From: Hyphomicrobiales bacterium
GTDB taxonomy: Bacteria; Pseudomonadota; Alphaproteobacteria; Rhizobiales; JAJFHB01
NCBI GenBank assembly: GCA_021775795.1
Contig: JAJFHB010000260.1
Coordinates: 1-5,501, forward strand
Reading direction: 5' to 3'
DNA: 5,501 nt
Shown: one piece after another, positions 1 through 5,501 of the stretch
Numbering within the stretch: position 1 is the first letter of the stretch
How the letters are laid out: every line of letters begins with the position of its first letter
Translations under genes and position numbers: made by a program
Notes under the pieces: model-generated
What the model was told of the DNA's origin: nothing
Databases searched by the model: none
What the model saw: only the letters and a program-made list of their open reading frames with translations

Positions 1-22
1 GGGCATTTCAAAGCGGCGTCTA

Positions 23-1702
23 ATGCTCTACAAAATCGCCCTGCTGGATACACTCAAGATAGCTGTCGCACAGCTCAATCCCACCGTTGGAGATGTCTCA
101 GGCAACCTGGCGATGGCGAGGCAAACACTTGTTGAGGCAACAGAACTCGGCGCCGATCTGGTTGTCTTTACCGAGCTTTTCATCACCGGATATCCACCTG
201 AGGACCTGATCCTCAAACCTGCATTCCACGAAGCGGCAATGGACGCTGTTCGGAGCCTCGCTGAACAAACGTCTGAAACAGGCCCGGGCGTGTTGATGGG
301 GACGCCGTGGACAGATGGTGACAAGCTTTACAATGCCGTTGCACTTCTCTGCGACGGCAAGGTGGAAACTGTTCGCTACAAGGTTGAACTGCCCAACTAT
401 GGTCCGTTCGATGAGAAACGCGTATTCGACATTGGCCCCTTGCCTGGGCCCGTGAACTTTCGGGGTGTACGCCTTGGAGTGCCCATTTGTGAAGACATAT
501 GGGAAGAACAGGTCTGCGAATGTCTTGAAGAAACCGGGTCAGAAATTCTAATCGTGCCGAACGGCTCACCCTTTTGGGACGGCAAGCACGATTTGCGTCT
601 CAATGTGCTTGTCTCCAGGATTACAGAAACCGGCCTGCCGATCATTTATGCCAATCAACTGGGCGGACAGGACGAACTTGTTTTTGACGGCGGTTCACTG
701 GCTCTGCACGGCGATTGCACCCTGGCGTTCCAGATGCCTGCCTGGGAACCGGCCCTGTCTCTCAGCACATGGACGCGATCAGATGATGGCTGGCGGTGTT
801 CTGAAGCAACAACCCAGCCAGTCGAAGATGGTCTCGAGGCGCTCTATCTGGCCTGCGTTACGGGCTTGCGCGATTATGTTGAGAAGAACCGTTTTCCAAG
901 CGTTGTGCTTGGCCTTTCAGGCGGCATAGATTCAGCCATATGTGCGACGATGGCAGTGGACGCTCTGGGCGCAGATCGCGTGCATTGCATCATGCTGCCT
1001 TACAAATACACGAGTGAAGACAGCATTGCGGATGCGGCCGACTGTGCAAAGGCTCTGGGCGTTCGCTATGATGTTATTCCGATCTCCAATCCGGTTGAGG
1101 GCTTCAACGATGCCCTTGCGCCGTTGTTCGCCTCGCTGCCTGCCGACACAACCGAAGAAAACATTCAATCTCGAACGCGCGGCACGCTGCTCATGGCCGT
1201 CTCCAACAAGCTCGGATCGATGGTCATCACAACCGGCAACAAATCGGAAGTATCTGTCGGTTATGCGACACTTTATGGCGATATGAACGGCGGTTTCAAT
1301 CCGATCAAGGATCTCTACAAAACGCAGGTCTATGCCCTGTCGAGTTTCCGCAATCAGCATCGGCCCAAAGGTTGTCTCGGGCCGGACGGCCGGACGATGC
1401 CCGAAAACATCATTACCAAGGCGCCCACAGCAGAATTGCGGGAGGATCAAACGGACCAGGATTCGCTTCCGCCCTATGACGCGCTAGACGACATTCTACA
1501 GAGTCTGGTCGAAAACGAATTGTCGATTGCAGATGTGGTTGCCCGCGGACATGAGGCAGCAACGGTTGAGAGAATACAGCATCTTCTCTATCTGGCTGAA
1601 TACAAGCGCCGACAATCGGCGCCGGGTGTCAAGATCTCACAAAAGAACTTTGGTCGTGATCGTCGTTATCCGATTACCAACAAGTTCCGCGACCACGCCT
1701 GA
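23..1702 (+). CDS. nadE: Glutamine-dependent NAD+ synthetase
   Basis: This cytoplasmic enzyme makes NAD+ from deamido-NAD+ (nicotinate adenine dinucleotide), ATP and glutamine, the last step of NAD+ biosynthesis. The 559-residue length fits the bacterial two-domain, glutamine-using form. The N-terminal nitrilase-type glutaminase domain (about residues 11-260) shows the complete Glu-Lys-Cys triad: E51 in FTELFITGYPPEDL, K120 in YKVELPNYGPFDEKR, and C156 in PICEDIWEE. The C-terminal synthetase domain (about 270-559) has the ATP pyrophosphatase loop LGLSGGIDS (S299-S304), TTGNKSE at 403-409, GDMNGGFNPIKDLYKTQ at 419-435, and the conserved tail KNFGRDRRYPITNKFRD. No key residue is missing. The ATG at 23 is the only ATG ahead of the conserved LKIAVAQLNP (from residue 11). 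It lies in TAATG, so it may overlap the stop of an upstream gene, and no strong Shine-Dalgarno is visible. The frame is open to the window edge, so a slightly earlier start is not excluded. Function is near certain; the exact start is less so. Confidence 0.97.
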   Translation: MLYKIALLDTLKIAVAQLNPTVGDVSGNLAMARQTLVEATELGADLVVFTELFITGYPPEDLILKPAFHEAAMDAVRSLAEQTSETGPGVLMGTPWTDGDKLYNAVALLCDGKVETVRYKVELPNYGPFDEKRVFDIGPLPGPVNFRGVRLGVPICEDIWEEQVCECLEETGSEILIVPNGSPFWDGKHDLRLNVLVSRITETGLPIIYANQLGGQDELVFDGGSLALHGDCTLAFQMPAWEPALSLSTWTRSDDGWRCSEATTQPVEDGLEALYLACVTGLRDYVEKNRFPSVVLGLSGGIDSAICATMAVDALGADRVHCIMLPYKYTSEDSIADAADCAKALGVRYDVIPISNPVEGFNDALAPLFASLPADTTEENIQSRTRGTLLMAVSNKLGSMVITTGNKSEVSVGYATLYGDMNGGFNPIKDLYKTQVYALSSFRNQHRPKGCLGPDGRTMPENIITKAPTAELREDQTDQDSLPPYDALDDILQSLVENELSIADVVARGHEAATVERIQHLLYLAEYKRRQSAPGVKISQKNFGRDRRYPITNKFRDHA

Positions 1703-1707
1703 AGCAG

Positions 1708-1737
1708 GAAGTTCGGGTACTATTCGGCGGGAACTTC
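1708..1737. repeat. Short inverted repeat between the convergent gene ends
   Basis: GAAGTTC at 1708-1714 is the exact reverse complement of GAACTTC at 1731-1737, with 16 bases between. The left arm lies in the 17-base gap after the nadE stop; the right arm lies inside the last codons of the RND permease gene, and the loop contains that gene's stop. A hairpin here could serve as a shared bidirectional terminator for the two converging genes. However, the stem is only 7 bp, the loop is long, and no T-run follows on either strand, so it may be chance. No better terminator is visible in the gap. Confidence 0.25.
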
Positions 1738-4700
1738 GTGTCCCTGGATCATTTCATCGCGCCGGGCGCGGGCACGGTCTTCGAGCGGCTGCACAACCAA
1801 CGCCATCATCGGTGGCACAATCAGCAAGGTCAGCAACGCCGACAGTGACAAACCGCCAACGACCACTGACCCCAGGCCCCGGTAAAGCTCAGAGCCTGCA
1901 CCAGGAAGCGCCACGAGCGGCAGCATTCCAAAGACGGACGTAAGCGTCGACATGAAGATCGGACGAATGCGGTTCCGTGTTGCCTCAATGATCGCTGCGT
2001 GTGCTCCCATTCCATCTTCACGGATGTGCAGAAGCGTCTGATGCACAAGCAAAATCGCGTTATTGACGACAATGCCGACCAAAATGACAAACCCCAACAT
2101 GGTCAGCATGTCGAGCGGCTGATAGGTGCCGGAAAGATTGAGAACAGTGAGCCCTGCAACGCCGCCGGCCGCCGCCAAGGGTACCGAAAGCAAGATGATG
2201 AGAGGATAGAAAAAGCTCTCAAACAGGACCGCCATCACCAGATAGACAATGACAATCGCGATGACCAGATCGCGAACCATGGCGTCCCACGTGCGCGTGA
2301 GCTTGTCCGCTGTACCACTGATGCGAAGTGTGACCCCGCCGGGCATGCCTTCCTCGCGCAGAGGCGCGATCACGCTTTCATTTATGAGCTCAAGGGCCGT
2401 CTCCAACGCAAGGCCATCCGCGGGCACGATCTCGAGCGTCACGGTCCGGGCCCTTTCGCGGTGGCGAATTTCCGTTGGCCCTGCCGTGAGTTCAATTGTT
2501 GCAAGCGATGATGCCGGCAGGATCTGACCGCTCGAGGTCACTACAGGCAGGGATTCGATACCTTGTGTTTCTTCTACATCCGATCTGGGTCCCATCAACA
2601 TGAGGTCCAGCCGGTCGTTACCAACAGTGACTTCGGCCACCCGCAGCCCGTCATTGAACGCGTCAATCGAAAGACCCAGTTCACGTGCCGTTACGCCCGC
2701 ATCAGCAAGGCGCATGCGATCGGGATAAACACGCACTTCCGGTGCACCAAGTTCGAGGCCCGGCTGCGGGCGGAACTGGTTTCCTTCGCTGCGCGGGAGG
2801 ACGGCAAAGATTTTGGCGGTGGCCCGGCCGGCGACAGAAAGAATGGTCTCGAGATCTGGACCTGAAACATCGAGCTCGATTTTCCGCCCGCCACCAATGC
2901 CTCTGCCGAACAGGGAGAGTTGCCGGACAATTGCGAATGTTCCAGGCTCTTCAAAAACAGGTGCCGACAGGATCGGACTGAGCTCTGCTGCCCGCGTTGG
3001 ATCAACTGCCGCAGCGCCAATGAACGTCGAGCCACGAGAGACCACAAAAAAGATACGTTCGATTTTCGGGGGCTCATCGGGACCGGCTTCCTCACCGGAT
3101 ACACTTGCCCAGAGGGGACGTGTTGCATCCTCAACTTTGAGGGCAATCTCCGTCATTGTTTCCAGATTGTAGCCTGGGGGCGGGATGACGACGCCAAACA
3201 TGAGATTGCGGTTGCCGTCCGGAAGATACTCAAGCTTTGGCAGGTAGGCCCAGGCAGTGAGCGTGGCGCCGATACTCAAGCTAAACACGACGACGAGAGA
3301 CAAAACCCGGCTGGAAATAATACGCGTCGTGTAACCCATCAAACCGGCGACAAAAAAGCGTGCGAAGTGATCAATTCCGGGGATGGACAAACGACGGACG
3401 GCATCAGTGTCAGCCTTGGCACCCCGGCCACCGAGCAACTTGCTGGCCAGCGCCGGCAGAACTGTGACTGACACAATAAGCGACAGCAACACCGAGACCG
3501 AAATGGCCACGGCAATATCCCGGAACAACTGGCCGACTTCGAGCTCCATAACAAGAATGGGAATGAAAACCATAACCGTTGTCAGCGCCGACACGAGAAT
3601 GGCGCCCCAGACCTGGCGCGCGCCCTCATAGGCCGCCTTAAAGGGCGCCATGCCCCGCTCACGGTGGCGGTAGATATTCTCCAGAACAACGATTGCCGCA
3701 TCGACGACCATGCCGACAGCAAAGGCAAACCCGGCCAGGGATATGACATTGATGGAGCGTCCGAGCGCTGCCATGGCGACGAAGGAACCGACAACAGATA
3801 CGGGGATCGCAATAGAGATGATCAGAGTTGCGCGCAGGGAGCGCAAAAACATGAGCAGGATGGCTGCCGCCAACGTGCCACCCACCCAGATGTTTTGCTG
3901 CACCAGATCAACGGAAGAATTGATGTAGACGGTCTCATCATAGGCCTGACGCAGCTTGAGACCGGCATCCGGGATGGCTGAGGCATTCAGTTCGTCGACG
4001 GCCGCAGTGATACCATCCATCGTTTCAATAACGTTGGCGCCGGTTTCCCGCCGGGCATTGAAGGCGATCGCCTGTTCGCCGAGAAGACGTATGTTCGAGA
4101 CGGGTTCCTTGTAAGCAAAATCGACCGTCGCGATGTCGCCCACAGTGACGCGCGCCATGCGGCCTGTAGCTTCATCCCTGATGGAGCGCAGCACGACTTC
4201 ACGTATGGATTCTAAGGTGTTGAGTTCACCATCCGTGCGCACCACATAGCGCCGCTTGCCCTCATCGATATCGCCGGCACTGACGGAGGCATTGCCCCGG
4301 CGCAGCGCATCCGTAACCGCGGTAACGGTCAAGGAGTAACGGGCGAGGAGAGCCGGTTCCGTTACGACCTGGATCTCCCGTTCGCTACCACCGTAAACGG
4401 TAACCTCACTGACGCCTGCCACACGCTCAATGCGATCTTGAATGACGTCTTCGACAAAATCGCCATACTCGTGGATTGGTGTTGTATTGCCCTCATTACG
4501 CGTGAGTATGAACCAGGCAATGGCCTGATCCTCTGCACCCGCCGTGCGCAATGTCGGCTCATCCGCCTCTTCGGGATAATCAGTGACGCGATCAAGCCGG
4601 TTGGCGACGAGAAGCAGGACGCGGTCCATGTTTGTGCCGATGTCAAACTCAAGCGTGACGGTTGCCCGCCCCTGCTGGGAACGGCTGTCGATCGTCGCGA

Positions 4701-4929
4701 GACCGTTTATTCCCTTCAGAACCTCTTCCTGCTGGTTCGTGATCTCGCGTTCGATTTCCGCCGGTGCAGCACCGGGCCACAGCGTGCGCACGGTGATGAC
4801 CGGGCGATTGACATCAGGGGTCAGCTGAATGGGGATCGTGTTCAGAGCAACCCAGCCGAACATCACCGTCATCAACACTGCGGCGATGACCGCTATCGGC
4901 CGTTCAATTGCAAAACGAATGATGTTCAT
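1720..4929 (-). CDS. RND efflux permease (AcrB/HAE1-like, inner membrane)
   Basis: This is a complete 1069-residue pump subunit of the resistance-nodulation-division superfamily, expected to be a trimeric proton-driven exporter; AcrB has 1049 residues. It shows the duplicated family layout: TM1 at about 10-29, a large periplasmic domain at about 30-345, TM2-TM6 at about 346-497, a cytoplasmic linker at about 500-540, TM7 at about 543-563, a second periplasmic domain at about 564-880, and TM8-TM12 at about 887-1044. Family signatures include the N-terminus with FAIERP and IPIQLTPDV, WPGAAPAEIE (51-60), TM4 GMVVDAAIVVLEN (406-418), TM10 GIVVNNAILLV (952-962), and RIRPIFMSTLTSVFGMLPL (987-1005). 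The AcrB proton-relay pair D407/D408 appears as D410/A411 and K940 as N956, while R971 is kept as R987. The ATG at 4929 overlaps the adaptor's TAA stop by one base. The start fits the usual family N-terminus. The substrate is unknown: this could be a drug, lipid or other amphiphile exporter, and metal export is unlikely because HME hallmarks are absent. Confidence 0.96.
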   Translation of the reverse strand: MNIIRFAIERPIAVIAAVLMTVMFGWVALNTIPIQLTPDVNRPVITVRTLWPGAAPAEIEREITNQQEEVLKGINGLATIDSRSQQGRATVTLEFDIGTNMDRVLLLVANRLDRVTDYPEEADEPTLRTAGAEDQAIAWFILTRNEGNTTPIHEYGDFVEDVIQDRIERVAGVSEVTVYGGSEREIQVVTEPALLARYSLTVTAVTDALRRGNASVSAGDIDEGKRRYVVRTDGELNTLESIREVVLRSIRDEATGRMARVTVGDIATVDFAYKEPVSNIRLLGEQAIAFNARRETGANVIETMDGITAAVDELNASAIPDAGLKLRQAYDETVYINSSVDLVQQNIWVGGTLAAAILLMFLRSLRATLIISIAIPVSVVGSFVAMAALGRSINVISLAGFAFAVGMVVDAAIVVLENIYRHRERGMAPFKAAYEGARQVWGAILVSALTTVMVFIPILVMELEVGQLFRDIAVAISVSVLLSLIVSVTVLPALASKLLGGRGAKADTDAVRRLSIPGIDHFARFFVAGLMGYTTRIISSRVLSLVVVFSLSIGATLTAWAYLPKLEYLPDGNRNLMFGVVIPPPGYNLETMTEIALKVEDATRPLWASVSGEEAGPDEPPKIERIFFVVSRGSTFIGAAAVDPTRAAELSPILSAPVFEEPGTFAIVRQLSLFGRGIGGGRKIELDVSGPDLETILSVAGRATAKIFAVLPRSEGNQFRPQPGLELGAPEVRVYPDRMRLADAGVTARELGLSIDAFNDGLRVAEVTVGNDRLDLMLMGPRSDVEETQGIESLPVVTSSGQILPASSLATIELTAGPTEIRHRERARTVTLEIVPADGLALETALELINESVIAPLREEGMPGGVTLRISGTADKLTRTWDAMVRDLVIAIVIVYLVMAVLFESFFYPLIILLSVPLAAAGGVAGLTVLNLSGTYQPLDMLTMLGFVILVGIVVNNAILLVHQTLLHIREDGMGAHAAIIEATRNRIRPIFMSTLTSVFGMLPLVALPGAGSELYRGLGSVVVGGLSLSALLTLLIVPPMMALVVQPLEDRARARRDEMIQGHEVPAE

Positions 4930-4940
4930 TACGAACCTGC
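4929..4940 (-). promoter_or_regulatory. TAATG stop/start overlap with weak ribosome binding site
   Basis: Read on the minus strand, the adaptor gene ends in TAA (4931-4929) and the permease ATG begins on the final A (4929), giving TAATG. An AGG core (4938-4936, within GCAGGTT) sits six bases before the ATG and could act as a weak Shine-Dalgarno. The overlap supports co-transcription and translational coupling of adaptor and permease, and it fixes the permease start. Confidence 0.65.
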
Positions 4941-5501
4941 ATCAATTCTGACAGCTGCTCCGGGTTGCAATCGTTCATTGCCCCGCACGACGACATTGTC
5001 GCCCGCATCCAAGCCCGAAATAACTTCTATCCGGGCACCAGATGATTCACCGAGTTCGAGTTCCCGCATCTCGGCAACATCTTCGATCACCACAAATGCT
5101 ACGCTTTCACCCTGCCGTTGTATAATCGCATCCTTGTGAACCGTCAGCACTTCACGACGATCACCTACCGGCACATTGACGACAACAGATTGCGCATCTG
5201 CCAAAGCCCCATACTCACCTACAAACGTGGGAACGAAACGCACAGCCCTGGTGCGGGTCAGCGGATTTTCTACCGGCAGAACTGAGCGCACAACGGCTGA
5301 GTGCAAGCTGCCATCATCAAGGGAAAAACTGATTTCCGTGCCCGGCACCAGGGACCGAACACGGTTCGCAGGTACGTCCGCCTCAATTTCAAGGCTTGTG
5401 TCCGATATCATGTGAACCAGCGGGTCTCCGGTGCGAACATAGGATCCCGCTTCAGCCATGCGCTGGGTGATCACGCCTGTGTAGGGGGCGATGACGGTGG
5501 C
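4929..5501 (-). CDS. RND efflux periplasmic adaptor (membrane fusion protein), C-terminal part
   Basis: This is the last 190 residues of an HlyD/AcrA-type adaptor, the periplasmic protein that links an RND permease to an outer-membrane channel. The gene enters from the right edge of the window. Numbering from the first complete visible codon, residues 1-33 carry the second lipoyl (barrel-sandwich) half, with the APYTGVITQR pattern and an EAGSYVRTGDPL turn. Residues about 36-110 form the beta-barrel domain (SLEIEADVPANRV, PGTEISFSL, then the NPLTRTRAVRF stretch). Residues about 111-190 form the membrane-proximal domain (REVLTVHKDAIIQ, the VAFVVIED strand, GLDAGDNVVVRGNERLQPG). The signal peptide or lipobox, alpha-helical hairpin and first lipoyl half are outside the window. 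A GTG at 5474 is internal to the lipoyl motif and is not the true start. The gene overlaps the permease start by one base, so the two form one operon. Family is firm; substrate is not inferable. Confidence 0.93.
   Translation of the reverse strand, partial: ATVIAPYTGVITQRMAEAGSYVRTGDPLVHMISDTSLEIEADVPANRVRSLVPGTEISFSLDDGSLHSAVVRSVLPVENPLTRTRAVRFVPTFVGEYGALADAQSVVVNVPVGDRREVLTVHKDAIIQRQGESVAFVVIEDVAEMRELELGESSGARIEVISGLDAGDNVVVRGNERLQPGAAVRIDAGS

Noticed and set aside
932..1450. Minus-strand open frame of 172 codons inside nadE
   Set aside because: It lies opposite the strongly conserved synthetase domain of nadE, and its product shows no family features. It is a codon-bias shadow.
1527..1943. 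Plus-strand open frame running from the nadE end into the permease gene
   Set aside because: It overlaps the conserved end of nadE in another frame and is antisense to the permease C-terminus. The translation is low-complexity Arg/Ser/Thr/Pro with no motif.
1720..4929. Permease as a CusA-type heavy-metal (HME) exporter because TM4 reads VDAAIV
   Set aside because: TM10 lacks the CusA-type glutamate and has Asn-Asn. The second periplasmic domain has IPPPGYNLE rather than the HME MPTTLPG-like signature, and I see no methionine cluster resembling the CusA metal sites.
4438..5139. Plus-strand open frame of 233 codons across the adaptor/permease junction
   Set aside because: It is antisense to two well-conserved genes, its product has no recognisable fold or motif and is rich in Arg/Asp/His as expected from a shadow frame, and it spans a real operon junction.
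5472..5474. GTG at 5474 as the start of a short 181-residue adaptor
   Set aside because: In-frame codons upstream to the window edge encode ATVIAPYTG, the conserved beginning of the second lipoyl half. The GTG is an internal valine and the gene is cut by the window.
1..5501. A novel defence, mobile or otherwise undescribed system
   Set aside because: Essentially all the sequence is accounted for by nadE and an RND adaptor/permease operon. There are no repeat arrays, transposase, integrase, toxin-antitoxin pair or unexplained intergenic structure.

Overview
The window reads as ordinary chromosomal DNA of a Gram-negative alphaproteobacterium, probably of the Hyphomicrobiales/Rhizobiales type. 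This rests on the style of the NadE protein, moderately high GC, dense coding and a tripartite-type RND efflux system. The assignment comes from recognising protein families by eye, not from a search.

Layout: positions 23-1702 (+) hold a complete glutamine-dependent NAD+ synthetase gene, nadE, with intact glutaminase and synthetase active sites. It ends 17 bases before the stop codon of a converging gene. Positions 1720-4929 (-) hold a complete 1069-residue inner-membrane RND efflux permease. Positions 4929-5501 (-) hold the C-terminal 190 residues of its periplasmic adaptor (membrane fusion protein), whose N-terminus lies beyond the right edge. Adaptor and permease overlap by one base (TAATG), so they form a translationally coupled operon read right to left. 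Its promoter and any regulator lie outside the window, and no outer-membrane channel gene is seen here.

How the genes work together: the adaptor and permease should assemble with a TolC-like channel encoded elsewhere into an envelope-spanning proton-driven pump. The substrate cannot be read from the sequence. nadE makes the last step of NAD+ biosynthesis and has no evident functional link to the pump; the two units are only convergent neighbours.

No stretch over 300 bases lacks a gene. No RNA gene, mobile element, CRISPR array or phage feature was seen, and I found no convincing undescribed system. The most notable point is that the permease lacks two of the charged residues AcrB uses for proton relay (TM4 has Asp-Ala instead of Asp-Asp, and TM10 has Asn instead of Lys). 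This is probably a property of its subfamily rather than a defect.
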